From an uncultured Verrucomicrobiota bacterium (GTDB taxonomy: Bacteria > Verrucomicrobiota > Verrucomicrobiia > Limisphaerales > UBA9464), in contig CAIXUG010000064.1 in NCBI GenBank assembly GCA_903922605.1, positions 114,290 through 178,289 of the forward strand: a DNA stretch of 64,000 bases. Direction: 5' to 3'. Position numbers and translations under genes: made by a program. Each line of letters starts with the position of its first letter. The stretch's first letter is position 1. Below, in pieces: positions 1-9,737 of the stretch. The notes under the pieces were generated by a model, which was given only the letters and a program-made list of their open reading frames with translations, did not search any database and was not told the DNA's origin.

Positions 1-129
1 GTGTTTCATCCTTGGCAGACCTTCGCGTCGCGAAAGAAGCCCGAAGACCTGCTCGCCAACGACATCAACCATCCGAATGACTTCGGCCATTGGATCTATT
101 TCGAGGCACTGAACGGGCTTGGGCTTTGA
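1..129 (+). CDS. SGNH/GDSL-type hydrolase, C-terminal end (partial)
   Basis: The frame is open from base 1 and stops at TGA 127-129, so only the last 42 residues are present and the start lies outside the window. The tail holds a DINHPND stretch followed by GHWIY. This matches the Asp-x-x-His block V of SGNH/GDSL esterases, where the Asp and His belong to the catalytic triad. The family acts on acyl or acetyl esters of sugars and lipids; the substrate cannot be inferred. The stop codon runs directly into a heptamer repeat array. The class rests on one motif. Confidence 0.6.
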   Translation: MFHPWQTFASRKKPEDLLANDINHPNDFGHWIYFEALNGLGL

Positions 130-218
130 AAATTCAGAGCTCCAAATTCAAAACTGGGGCGGCATACCACAGGTCTCTTGGCGTGAATTCGAAACGCGAA
201 ATTCGGAACTCGAAATTC
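129..218. repeat. Two degenerate heptanucleotide tandem arrays
   Basis: The first array (129-156) reads AAAATTC, AGAGCTC, CAAATTC, AAAACTG and begins inside the TGA stop of the upstream gene. The second (184-218) reads TGAATTC, GAAACGC, GAAATTC, GGAACTC, GAAATTC. Units differ in sequence but keep strict 7-bp phase, with TTC or CTC ending most units. The same period recurs at about eight other places in the window. Confidence 0.75.
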
Positions 219-303
219 TCCCCGGTTCGCTCCTTGACCGGCTTCCGCGACAGGCATACCACCACATCATAGTTCCCAAAGATTTCCGCCTGCCCCAGCG
301 CCT

Positions 304-1872
304 ATGAATGCACCCAAGTCCCGTCGTGAATTTCTCGCCGATGTCGGCCGCGGCATGCTGGTCGCCACGGTGGGCGGCGGGCTCGCCACCGAACTTGGCC
401 TTGCCCCGGCCTTTGCCGCCGACGTGCCCGACACGCTCGACTTCGGCGCGCTCGAACCGCTCGTGCGGCTCATGCAGGAGACGCCGGCGAGCCGGATTCT
501 GCCCGCCCTCGTCACCCAGTTGAAATCCGGGGCTGATCTGCGCCGCCTGGTCGCCGCCGCCGCGCTGGCCAACGCCCGCACCTTCGGTGGGGAGGACTAC
601 ATCGGCTTCCACACGATGATGGCCCTCTCGCCCGCGCTGCACATGGCGGGTGAACTGCCCGAGGCGCAGGCGGCGCTGCCTGTCTTCAAGGTGCTCTACC
701 GCAACACCAGCCGCATCGAGGTCCACGGCGGCCGCAAGGACGAGGTGCTGCATCCGGTGACGCCCGCACCGCTCGCCGCCGGCCAGTCCGGGGGCGAAGT
801 TCTGCGCGAGGCCGTCCATCGCAAGGACGTCAATGCGGCCGAACAGACTCTCGCCACGCTTGCGCAGACCAGTCCGGAGGAGGCGTTCAACCAGCTTCTC
901 CACACCGTGCAAGAAGACACCGAGGTCCACCGCGTGGTGCTGCCCTACCGCGCCTGGGACCTGCTGGATCTGGTCGGCAAGGAACATGCCCACACGATGC
1001 TCCGTCAGTCGGTCCGGTACTGCGTGAAGAACGAATCCTGGTCCGCCGCCGCCGAGCGCAGCGAGCCGCGCATCCTCCTGCCCAAGCTGCTGGAGGAGCA
1101 CAGGCTGCTCGACCGCACACCCGGCACCCGAACCGCCGAGGACAAGTGGGTGGATGAACTCAGCCAGACCATCTTCCAATCCACGCCCGCGCAGGCCGCC
1201 GCCGCCGCCGCGGCGGCGCTGGCCGAAGGGTGTGCCCCGGCAGCCGTCGGTGAGGCGGTTGCCCTCGCGGCCAACCAGCTCATCCTCCGCGACTTCGGCC
1301 GCCGGCCCCAGGATGAAATCACCGGCAAACCGATGGGCAGCGTCCATGGCGACAGCATCGGCGTTCACGCGAGCGATTCCGCGTGCGCCTGGCGCAACCT
1401 CGCCCGCGTGAGCAATGCCCGGAACACCTTCGCCTGCCTCATTCTCGGGGCCTACCAGGTCGCGCTGGACCGCACCAATCGCGGCGGGGATTTCCTCCAT
1501 TGGGAGCCGCTGCCGCTGGCCGTCCACCGTGCCCAGATCAAAATCACCGACGCGGACGCGCTTCTGCGCGAGACCGACGAGGCCATCCGGGGGAACCTTC
1601 AGGCCCATGCTGCCGCCCTCGTATCCCGCTACGGCGAGCTCGGCCACCCGCCGCGCGCGGTATTTGACCTGATGCTGCGGTATGCCATCAGCGAGGATGG
1701 GGCGCTGCACGCGGAAAAATACTACCACACCGTGACTGACGAATTCGCCTCGACCCGCCCCGCCTTCCGCTGGCGGCAGCTCGTTTCGCTGGCCCGGGTC
1801 ACCGCAAGCGAATACGGGCGCCCTGCCGCTGGCATGGCCGAAGCGCGGGAAGTGCTCAAGCTGAGCGCTTGA
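304..1872 (+). CDS. Tat-exported protein of unknown function
   Basis: This 522-residue protein starts with a twin-arginine signal (SRREF at residues 6-10, then a Gly/Ala-rich hydrophobic stretch ending near AFAA, residue 39), so export of a folded and possibly cofactor-bearing protein is expected. The mature part is mostly helical by composition. It has several conserved-looking His-rich segments: GFHTMMALSPALH, EVHRVVLPYRAW and GSVHGDSIGVHA. These could be metal ligands, but I recognise no named domain. It stands alone, about 100 bp before a ThuA-like protein on the same strand. I assign no function. Confidence 0.7.
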   Translation: MNAPKSRREFLADVGRGMLVATVGGGLATELGLAPAFAADVPDTLDFGALEPLVRLMQETPASRILPALVTQLKSGADLRRLVAAAALANARTFGGEDYIGFHTMMALSPALHMAGELPEAQAALPVFKVLYRNTSRIEVHGGRKDEVLHPVTPAPLAAGQSGGEVLREAVHRKDVNAAEQTLATLAQTSPEEAFNQLLHTVQEDTEVHRVVLPYRAWDLLDLVGKEHAHTMLRQSVRYCVKNESWSAAAERSEPRILLPKLLEEHRLLDRTPGTRTAEDKWVDELSQTIFQSTPAQAAAAAAAALAEGCAPAAVGEAVALAANQLILRDFGRRPQDEITGKPMGSVHGDSIGVHASDSACAWRNLARVSNARNTFACLILGAYQVALDRTNRGGDFLHWEPLPLAVHRAQIKITDADALLRETDEAIRGNLQAHAAALVSRYGELGHPPRAVFDLMLRYAISEDGALHAEKYYHTVTDEFASTRPAFRWRQLVSLARVTASEYGRPAAGMAEAREVLKLSA

Positions 1873-1979
1873 GCGGAGATAGGAGCTAGGAAGTACCGGC
1901 CGGTGGGCCCGTTCGGCATGCCTTTCAAAGAAGTTGCTGACCAGCGGCCCGGATCAGGGGCAGACTCGCATCCACGCAC

Positions 1980-3170
1980 ATGAAACGACTTCTTCTCGCC
2001 TGCTTCCTGGCCGCGACTTCGCTCTTCGCGGCGGACCTCAGCTCGCTCAACGGCATCTGGATCGTCAAATCGGCCGAGGCCAATGGCAGCCCCGTGACCA
2101 GCGATGGGCTTGATTCCATTGTGCTGACGCTCAAAGACGGCACTTACGAGTATGCCAGCGCTGAAGGCACCGCCAAAGGCAAGTTCTCCGTGGATTTCTC
2201 CAAAAACCCGGCGACGATGGATGCGACCGAGACCGAAGGGCAGAATGTGGGCCGAACGATCGTGGCGATCACCGAGCTGACGGCCGATGGCTGGCGGGCC
2301 AATTACGCCTTCGGCGGCGGCGATCGGCCCACCGAGTTCAAGACCGCGCAGGACAGCGGCCAGGTGCTGACCACCTACAAGCGAAAGCCCGGCACCGAGC
2401 CTGCCGTGAAGCCGTTGCGGGTGTTGCTGCTCGCCGGCGGCTGCTGCCACGACTACGAACACCAGAAGGACATTCTGAAGACCGGCCTGGAAGCCCGCGC
2501 CAATGTCACGGTGGACTTCATCTTCACGCCCGACGGCAGCACCAAGCCGCCGCTGCCCATCTACGGAAAGCCCGACTATGCCGCCGGCTATGACGTCGTG
2601 CTGCACGACGAATGCGCGTCGGACATCAACGAACCGGCCGTGATCGAAGGGGTGCTGAAACCCCACCGCGACGGCATCCCGGCGGTGAACCTCCATTGCG
2701 CGATGCACTGCTACCGCATTGGCAATCCTGGCGAGCCCGCCTTGCCCGGCGGCCCGCGTGCCATGTGGTTTGACTATCTCGGCCTGCAATCCAGCGGTCA
2801 CGGAGCCCAGAAGCCGATCGCGATCACCTTCCTGGATCCCGACAGCCCGATCACCAAGAGCCTGGGAAATTGGACGACCGTCAACGAGGAGCTGTACAAC
2901 AACATCCAGGTCTGGGGGAACACCAAGCCCCTCGCGCGCGGCAAACAGGATGCCGGCGACCGGCCCGGCCAGAACGACACCACGGTCGTCTGGACCCACG
3001 AATACGGCCCGAAACACACGCGCGTCTTCTCCACCACCATCGGCCACAACAACGCGACGGTCAGCGACCCGCGCTATCTCGACCTCGTCACCCGCGGCCT
3101 GCTCTGGGCCACGGGCCACCTCACCGCCGACGGCAAGCCCGCCTCGGGTTACGGACCCGGTGGCAAGTGA
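1980..3170 (+). CDS. Secreted TIGR03067-like domain plus ThuA-like protein
   Basis: The protein has 396 residues with a short signal peptide (MKRLLLACFLAATSLFA). Residues about 20-135 resemble the lipocalin-like planctomycete domain TIGR03067 (LNGIWIVKSAEANGSPV, TYKRK). Residues about 140-385 are a ThuA/trehalose-utilisation-type fold (PLRVLLLAGGCCHDYEHQ near the start, then HDECASDI, VNLHCAMHCYR and VVWTHEYG). ThuA-like proteins adopt a glutamine-amidotransferase-like fold and occur in sugar catabolic clusters, but their enzymatic role is unsettled. Fusion of these domains is typical of Planctomycetes and Verrucomicrobia. Confidence 0.8.
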   Translation: MKRLLLACFLAATSLFAADLSSLNGIWIVKSAEANGSPVTSDGLDSIVLTLKDGTYEYASAEGTAKGKFSVDFSKNPATMDATETEGQNVGRTIVAITELTADGWRANYAFGGGDRPTEFKTAQDSGQVLTTYKRKPGTEPAVKPLRVLLLAGGCCHDYEHQKDILKTGLEARANVTVDFIFTPDGSTKPPLPIYGKPDYAAGYDVVLHDECASDINEPAVIEGVLKPHRDGIPAVNLHCAMHCYRIGNPGEPALPGGPRAMWFDYLGLQSSGHGAQKPIAITFLDPDSPITKSLGNWTTVNEELYNNIQVWGNTKPLARGKQDAGDRPGQNDTTVVWTHEYGPKHTRVFSTTIGHNNATVSDPRYLDLVTRGLLWATGHLTADGKPASGYGPGGK

Positions 3171-3514
3171 AGCGCGGGACTATTCTGGACGTTGAACGTT
3201 CAACTCGGATGTCCCAATTAAACCCCAGTCGGTGTTCTTCCGATAGGGAATGAAGGGCGTGCCAGGTGGCAGGCGAAAAATAAGGGCCGATTCCACCCAT
3301 CCTCTGGCCGGTTCAGGACAATATTGGGGTCGTGAAGGACAAAAAAGTCGCTTTGGTGTTTGGCGTGGGAACTGCCATAGTCACGCCTGTTGTTTCACGG
3401 CAATTTTCGGCATGGTCCAACTGGGTCGCTGCTTCGGCGGTGGCAATTTCGGATCGGAAGCCGGCTGTGAATGTTTGTCTTTGAATCATTGGCTTAAAAA
3501 CCAGTCCGCCTTAC
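3171..3514. other. Intergenic region with one perfect palindrome
   Basis: No convincing gene lies in these 344 bases. A 98-codon plus-strand frame at 3250-3546 has no recognisable start context or domain and overlaps the desaturase start. The only structure seen is a perfect 14-bp palindrome at 3191-3204 (GTTGAACGTTCAAC) shortly after the upstream stop. It also reads as heptamers GGACGTT, GAACGTT. Confidence 0.5.
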
Positions 3515-4495
<981 letters not shown>

Positions 4496-4516
4496 CCGAT
4501 CTTTCGACGATTACAA

Positions 4517-4546
4517 CCGGGGTTTCGCCAGCGAAACTCCGGTTTT
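4517..4546 (+). terminator. Rho-independent terminator after the desaturase gene
   Basis: A 12-bp stem (4517-4528 with 4531-4542, one G-U pair) with a two-base nominal loop is followed by TTTT at 4543-4546. It lies 22 bp after the desaturase stop and should separate it from the oxidoreductase gene downstream. Confidence 0.75.
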
Positions 4547-4586
4547 CCGTTAAAACCCTCAGATAAACCCCGATTCTCCGGCCCCG

Positions 4587-5879
4587 ATGCCCCGCCCACG
4601 CCTCGCCATCGTCGGTACCGGGATCGCCGGCCTGAGTGCGGCATGGTTTCTCCGCGACCGCTACGCGCTGACGCTGTTCGAGCGGGCGGATTATCTCGGC
4701 GGTCACACCAATACCATCGACGTCGCCGAGCAGGGCCGGCAGGTCGCCTTCGACACCGGGTTCATGGTGTTCAACCGTGTCACCTATCCGAACCTCTGCC
4801 GGTTCTTTGCGCAGCTGGAGGTGCCGGTGAAGCCCACGGACATGAGCTTCAGCGTGCAGCACGTGCCCCGGGGCCTGGAGTTCTGCGGTTCCAGCCTGAA
4901 CCACCTGTTTGCCCAGCGGAAAAACCTGCTCCGACCGTCGTTCTACCGCCTGCTGCTCGCCATCAACCGCTTCAACGCGGAGGCCGTCCCCGCCCTCACC
5001 GATCCGCGCTGGGCGGATACGACGGTGGGCGATTACGTGCGCGCGCGCGGCTATGGCGAAGACTTCCTCGATTGCTATCTCGTGCCGATGAGCAGCGCGG
5101 TGTGGAGCACGCCGCCGGACCTGATGCTGGAGTTCCCCGCCGTCACGCTCCTGCGGTTCTTCCACAACCACGGCTTCCTTGGGCTGAGCACGCAACATCC
5201 CTGGTGGACGGTGGACGGTGGGGCCCGCGAATACGTGCGTCGGCTGCGCCCCATCCTGGAACGGGCGGGCGCAGAGCTTCGCCCCAATTCTCCCGTCACC
5301 CAAGTCACGCGACTGGCCGGCGGCGGAGCGTCGGTAACGGCAGCCGATGGAACGATGGGAGTCTTCGACAAGGTGATTCTCGCCTGCCACGGCGATCAAG
5401 CTCTGCAATTGCTGGCCAATGCGGACGCGGACGAACGCCGCTTGCTGGGCGAGTTCCACTACCAGCCCAACCTCGCCACCATCCATACCGACACCTCGGT
5501 GATGCCCCGGGCACGACTCGCGTGGTCGGCTTGGAATTACCGCATCGAATCCGCACCTGGTGGCGTCACGCGACCGCAGACCATCTACTGGATGAACAAG
5601 CTCCAAGGCGTGAGCGACCGGGAGAACTATTTTGTGTCCATCAACGGAGAAGCCTCGGTGAACCCGGCGAAAATCATCCGCCAGATCGCTTACGAGCATC
5701 CGCTGTTCAGCCTGGGAGCGATGCGGGCGCAGGCCGAATTGCCGGGGTTGAACCGGCGCTCTCCCGATCAGGCGGTTTACTTCGCGGGCAGCTACTTCCG
5801 CTACGGGTTCCACGAGGATGCCTTCACCTCCGGCTTGGACTGCGCCCGCGCCGTGACCGGCGAACCGCTATGGGATTGA
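4587..5879 (+). CDS. FAD/NAD(P)-dependent oxidoreductase (amine-oxidase superfamily)
   Basis: A 430-residue flavoprotein with an N-terminal dinucleotide-binding motif GTGIAG (10-15), an acidic strand end (LFERADYLGGHTNT), and a second FAD motif near the C-terminus (AVYFAGSYFRYGFHEDAFTSG). These features match the NAD(P)-binding oxidoreductases found beside cyclopropane-fatty-acid synthase and DUF1365 genes in many bacteria, where a lipid substrate is suspected. Here those partners are missing and the neighbour is a fatty acid desaturase, which again suggests acyl-chain modification. The exact reaction is not known. Confidence 0.82.
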   Translation: MPRPRLAIVGTGIAGLSAAWFLRDRYALTLFERADYLGGHTNTIDVAEQGRQVAFDTGFMVFNRVTYPNLCRFFAQLEVPVKPTDMSFSVQHVPRGLEFCGSSLNHLFAQRKNLLRPSFYRLLLAINRFNAEAVPALTDPRWADTTVGDYVRARGYGEDFLDCYLVPMSSAVWSTPPDLMLEFPAVTLLRFFHNHGFLGLSTQHPWWTVDGGAREYVRRLRPILERAGAELRPNSPVTQVTRLAGGGASVTAADGTMGVFDKVILACHGDQALQLLANADADERRLLGEFHYQPNLATIHTDTSVMPRARLAWSAWNYRIESAPGGVTRPQTIYWMNKLQGVSDRENYFVSINGEASVNPAKIIRQIAYEHPLFSLGAMRAQAELPGLNRRSPDQAVYFAGSYFRYGFHEDAFTSGLDCARAVTGEPLWD

Positions 5880-6324
5880 GTGCTGCCTTCCGGGGAGGGC
5901 CTTTGGGTACTGATTTCAGGTCATCCCGAAATTGGGACGCCAAATCCCAAGGCCATGAATCCTGCGGTCAGAAAACGATTTCGGGATTGGCCCGATTCGG
6001 CGCAAAATCCGCGCTCCTGGCAGTTTCGTGAGTTTCCCGGTGCCTCGTCAGCGAGGTGGGCACGCTTCGTGCGGATGCCCGTCCCAGCATGTTTTGCACA
6101 TTAATTCGTCCCGAAATCGGGACGCTTCCGCTCAAGGAAAAAAAGGGGCGCACTCCTGGTCGGATTGGTGCGGTATCCCGCTTCATTGGGGCGAAATATG
6201 CCTTACCCGACCCTCATCGCAGTTTACTGAATTTCCCTGAAACCCCCGTCGTCGGGGCGTGTCATCCATCGGAAGCAAAGACTCGTTTGACCCTCAGATG
6301 CAAAAACCCCACGCTGTGCGAATC
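5880..6324. other. Intergenic region upstream of the TolC gene, with repeated TCCCGAAAT motif
   Basis: No convincing gene is seen in 445 bases. The motif TCCCGAAAT or its complement occurs at 5924-5932 (within a near-palindrome), 5978-5986 (complement) and 6109-6117 (within GTCCCGAAATCGGGAC at 6108-6123). A short hairpin around CCTCGTCAGCGAGG sits near 6042. The repeated palindrome might be an operator for the downstream TolC-family gene, but nothing proves this. Confidence 0.35.
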
Positions 6325-7812
6325 ATGAAGTTTCACCCGCTGCTGACCGCCGCCTTGTTGTCGGCGTCCGCTGGCGTGACGTTTGCCGATACGGTCACGC
6401 AAAGGCCGGTCTCGCTCGAAGATTGCGTCGTTGAGGCGCTGCAGCGAAACCTGAGCCTTCGGATAGCCCGCTTTGCCCCCCAGGTCGCCCGGCTGACGCT
6501 GAGCACCGATTACGCGCCTTACGACCCCACGTTCAGCGCCCGGGCCGGCCAGGCATTTTCGGGCAGCCCGCCCCAGACGAGCCCCAGCGGTGCCATCATC
6601 GGCGCGAACAACACCTGGGTGGACACCTATCAGGCGGGCCTGGCAGGCGCCCTGCCCACGGGTCTGAACTACAGTTTGACGGGGAACGCGAATCGCAGCC
6701 AGACGCCCGATTCTTTCAACCCCAACTTCATCTACACCCCCTCCGCCTCGGTCAACCTCACCCAGCCGTTGCTGAGGAACATGTGGATTGACGCGACGCG
6801 GCTGAACATCTCGCTCGACAAGCTGGCCCTGAAATCCAGCGAACAGGCGGTCCGCGCTCAGGTGCTCGACACCTTGCTGAGTGTCGAGCTGGGCTATTAT
6901 TCGTTGATTTCCGCGCTCGAAAATGTCCGGGTCTCGCAGAAGGCGCTGGAAGTTTCCGAACGGTTCCTTTTCGAGACCAAGAAGCGCGTCGAGGTGGGCA
7001 GCCTGGCCCCGCTGGATGCAAAGCAGGCGGAATCCGAGGTGGCCCGCAACCAGGCTGCGCTCGTCACCGCCCGCCAAAACGCCGGGGATGCCGAGCGGGT
7101 GCTTAAAAGGCTGGTCGATGACGACTTCGCCGCGCACGCGGACCAGATGCTGACCCCCACCGAAAAGCTGAACCACATTCCCAGCGTGCAGAGCCGGGCG
7201 GATAGCTGGTCCCACGCCTTTGAAATGCGGCCGGACTACGTGCAGCAGAAGCTGCTGCTGCAGCAGGACAAAATCACCCTCCGCTTCACCCGCAACCAGA
7301 TCTTCCCCCAGCTCGACCTCAGCGGCTCCTATGGCGTTTCGGCCAACGACCCGACGCTGGGAAGCTCCATCCTCGAACTCGGCCAGAGGAACAACCCGAA
7401 CTACTCCTGGGGCGTGCGATTCTCGGTCCCGTTGAGCAACCTGGCGGCCCGCAACGCCTACAAGCAGGCCAAGCTCACCCAGCAGCAGCAACTGCTGACG
7501 TTCAAGCAACTGGAGCAGACAATCATGATCGCCGTGGACAATGACATCCGGGCGATCGAGGGCTATCGCGAGGGGATCGTGGCCACCAAGGAGGCCCGCA
7601 TCTATGCCGAGGCCGCACTGGATGCCGAGCAGAAGAAACTGGAGAGCGGCAAGAGCACCAATTATCAGGTGCTCCAGATCCAGCGTGACCTGACGACGGC
7701 CGAAAAGGACGAGATCGACGCGCTGGCCAACTACAACAAGGCCCTGGCACAACTGGCCCACGACGAAGGCTCCACTTTGGAACGGCTGAAAGTGAAGCTG
7801 GACATCCGCTGA
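6325..7812 (+). CDS. TolC-family outer membrane efflux protein
   Basis: With the ATG at 6325 the protein has 495 residues and a clean signal peptide (MKFHPLLTAALLSASAGVTFA). The mature part shows the duplicated coiled-coil and beta-barrel pattern of TolC-like proteins: VSLEDCVVEALQRNLSLRIAR at the start of repeat 1, SLAPLDAKQAESEVARNQAAL, then GVRFSVPLSNLAARNAYKQAKL in repeat 2 and a long final helix. Such proteins form the outer-membrane duct of RND, ABC or type I export systems. No inner-membrane or periplasmic partner is adjacent, so the substrate is unknown. Upstream in-frame ATGs (6259, 6298) would spoil the signal peptide. Confidence 0.9.
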   Translation: MKFHPLLTAALLSASAGVTFADTVTQRPVSLEDCVVEALQRNLSLRIARFAPQVARLTLSTDYAPYDPTFSARAGQAFSGSPPQTSPSGAIIGANNTWVDTYQAGLAGALPTGLNYSLTGNANRSQTPDSFNPNFIYTPSASVNLTQPLLRNMWIDATRLNISLDKLALKSSEQAVRAQVLDTLLSVELGYYSLISALENVRVSQKALEVSERFLFETKKRVEVGSLAPLDAKQAESEVARNQAALVTARQNAGDAERVLKRLVDDDFAAHADQMLTPTEKLNHIPSVQSRADSWSHAFEMRPDYVQQKLLLQQDKITLRFTRNQIFPQLDLSGSYGVSANDPTLGSSILELGQRNNPNYSWGVRFSVPLSNLAARNAYKQAKLTQQQQLLTFKQLEQTIMIAVDNDIRAIEGYREGIVATKEARIYAEAALDAEQKKLESGKSTNYQVLQIQRDLTTAEKDEIDALANYNKALAQLAHDEGSTLERLKVKLDIR

Positions 7813-7843
7813 GCGAAAACCGTCGCCAGCGATCGGAAAGGCA

Positions 7844-7878
7844 AAACGGCCACACTTCTGGGTGTGGCCGTTTGTTTT
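7844..7878. terminator. Bidirectional terminator between converging tolC-like gene and glmM
   Basis: A perfect 12-bp stem (7844-7855 with 7862-7873, arms AAACGGCCACAC and GTGTGGCCGTTT) encloses a 6-base loop. T-rich sequence follows on the plus strand and the stem opens with A-runs, so it can serve both converging transcripts. Confidence 0.85.
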
Positions 7879-7908
7879 GGAGCAACCGGTTTGCTTGCCA
7901 GGACAGAT

Positions 7909-9297
7909 TCAGGAGACCGCACCGACCTGACGGCGCACCGAGTCGCAGATGGTGCTCGACCAGCGTTCCAATTCGGACTGGTCGGGCCCTTCCACGAGCA
8001 GGCGGGCCTTGGGCTCGGTACCGGAATAGCGGAGCAGCACGCGCCCGCCCTTGGGCTTGAGCTCCGCCTCGGCCTTGGCAACCAGATCCAGCACCTCGTC
8101 GAGGTCCGCAAACGGCGTCTTTACACGCACTTTCACGTTGGAAACCAGCTGCGGATACCGTGTCCAGCAGCGGGCGAGACGGGAAAGGGCCTCGCCCCGC
8201 GTCTTCATCGCGCTGAGAATCTGCAGGGCGGCCACCAGGCCGTCACCGGTCGTGCTGTGATCGCGGAAGATCATGTGACCGCTCTGCTCGCCGCCCAGAT
8301 TGTACCCCTCGCTCAGCATCGCATCGATCACGTTCTTGTCGCCCACGGGTGTACGGATGACCGTGCCGCCGGACTTCTGGATGGCGGCATCAAGACCGGC
8401 GTTGCTCATCACGGTGGCGACCAGCGTCTTCTTGTTCAGGGTTCCCTCCGCCAGCATCTGGACGCCGGAGATGGCCATGATGTCGTCGCCGTCGATGAGG
8501 CGGCCCTGCTCGTCGCACAGCAGCACGCGGTCGGCGTCGCCATCGTGCGCGATGCCGATGTCGGCCCGGTACTCGCGGACCTTCTGGCAGAGGTTTTGCG
8601 GGTGCATCGAACCGCACTCCTGATTGATGTTCGTGCCGTTGGGCTGGGTGCCGAAGACGATCAGTTCGGCCCCGAGCTCCTGCAGCACCGCCGGGGTCGT
8701 CTTGTAGGAGGCGCCATGGGCGCAATCGATGACGATGCGCATGCCCTCCAGGGTCATGCCGCGCGGGAAGCTTGCCTTGGCGTGCTCGACGTAGCGGCCG
8801 ATGGCGTCGTCGATGCGGTAGGCCTTGCCGATCTCGTTGGCGGTCGGGCGGATGTTTTCAATCTCGCCGCTGAACACGAGGTCTTCGATCTGGTCCTCGA
8901 CCAGGTCGTCCAGCTTGTAGCCGTCCGGGCGGAAAAACTTGATGCCGTTGTCATCGTACGGATTGTGCGAGGCCGTGATGACGATGCCCGCGTCAGCCCG
9001 CAAGGAGCGGGTGACATAGGCCACCCCGGGAGTGGGCAGCGGCCCGATGAAAATCACATCCACCCCCATGGACAGGACGCCGGAGGAAAGCGCGTTTTCG
9101 AGCATGTAGCCGGAGAGACGCGTGTCCTTGCCGATGACGATGCGGTAGCGGACGCGGTTGCGCGCCGGCCCGTGCAGGTTCTTGAAGACGTGCGCCGCCG
9201 CCCGACCGAGCTTGAGGGCGGTTTCCGCCGTCACCGGCTCGACGTTGGCCCGGCCGCGGACACCGTCCGTGCCGAAAATGCGTTTGTTATGGGACAT
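7909..9297 (-). CDS. glmM: Phosphoglucosamine mutase
   Basis: The enzyme interconverts glucosamine-6-phosphate and glucosamine-1-phosphate for UDP-GlcNAc, the peptidoglycan and LPS precursor. The 462-residue protein has all the signature pieces: FGTDGVRG near the N-terminus, the phosphoserine loop TASHNP with the catalytic Ser at 110, the Mg-binding DGDADR at 252-257, and a C-terminal phosphate-binding RYSGTEPKAR. It is the last gene of the minus-strand cluster behind cdaA and cdaR. This order is conserved across many phyla and links c-di-AMP signalling to wall synthesis; CdaA activity is known to be modulated by GlmM in Firmicutes. Confidence 0.97.
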   Translation of the reverse strand: MSHNKRIFGTDGVRGRANVEPVTAETALKLGRAAAHVFKNLHGPARNRVRYRIVIGKDTRLSGYMLENALSSGVLSMGVDVIFIGPLPTPGVAYVTRSLRADAGIVITASHNPYDDNGIKFFRPDGYKLDDLVEDQIEDLVFSGEIENIRPTANEIGKAYRIDDAIGRYVEHAKASFPRGMTLEGMRIVIDCAHGASYKTTPAVLQELGAELIVFGTQPNGTNINQECGSMHPQNLCQKVREYRADIGIAHDGDADRVLLCDEQGRLIDGDDIMAISGVQMLAEGTLNKKTLVATVMSNAGLDAAIQKSGGTVIRTPVGDKNVIDAMLSEGYNLGGEQSGHMIFRDHSTTGDGLVAALQILSAMKTRGEALSRLARCWTRYPQLVSNVKVRVKTPFADLDEVLDLVAKAEAELKPKGGRVLLRYSGTEPKARLLVEGPDQSELERWSSTICDSVRRQVGAVS

Positions 9298-9311
9298 AGA
9301 CAGGATTCGAA

Positions 9312-9734
9312 CTAACGGGACGAAGGTAGGGGCGAAGGGGGCAGACGCTCAATCTGGACTTCTGCCGGCGTGACCGACAGCACCTGGGTGTCCGCCGGCG
9401 CATAGACATGGATGGAGCGGGTCATGCGCGATTCCGAAGCCTCCACCAGATTCACATATACCTCGAGATCCTGCGGGCGCGCCTTGACCAGGGCGGTGGG
9501 ATCGCCCCGCAGCTTGACCGACACCGTGGCCGGACTCACCTCGTAGTGGCCGAGATCGGCGGCGGGCGTCAGCACGGTGATGGGCAGTCCGTCGAAGGTG
9601 CGCTCTTCCGTGCCCAGCTCGGGGCCAGGGCCATTGAGCGCGATGCCGGAATGGACCGCGAACCAGATCAGGGAGGCCAGCAGCAGCGAGAAAATCTTCT
9701 GCCAGCGGTTGTGCGTGAAGAGATGCTTCAGCAT
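9312..9734 (-). CDS. cdaR: YbbR-domain protein, regulator of CdaA
   Basis: A 140-residue protein with an N-terminal membrane anchor (KIFSLLLASLIWFAVHSGIA) and one extracytoplasmic YbbR-like beta domain (GLPITVLTPAADLGHYEVSPATVSVKLRG). In Gram-positives CdaR carries up to four YbbR repeats and modulates the membrane diadenylate cyclase CdaA; here there is only one to one-and-a-half repeats. It lies between cdaA (3-nt gap) and glmM (14-nt gap), so co-transcription is very likely. The gene symbol rests mainly on this position and on the YbbR-like pattern. Confidence 0.85.
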   Translation of the reverse strand: MLKHLFTHNRWQKIFSLLLASLIWFAVHSGIALNGPGPELGTEERTFDGLPITVLTPAADLGHYEVSPATVSVKLRGDPTALVKARPQDLEVYVNLVEASESRMTRSIHVYAPADTQVLSVTPAEVQIERLPPSPLPSSR

Positions 9735-9737
9735 GGC

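Noticed and set aside
148..1728. 526-codon minus-strand open frame opposite the Tat protein gene
   Set aside because: Low-complexity antisense reading of a GC-rich gene; no start context, no domain, and the plus strand encodes a protein with a clear Tat signal.
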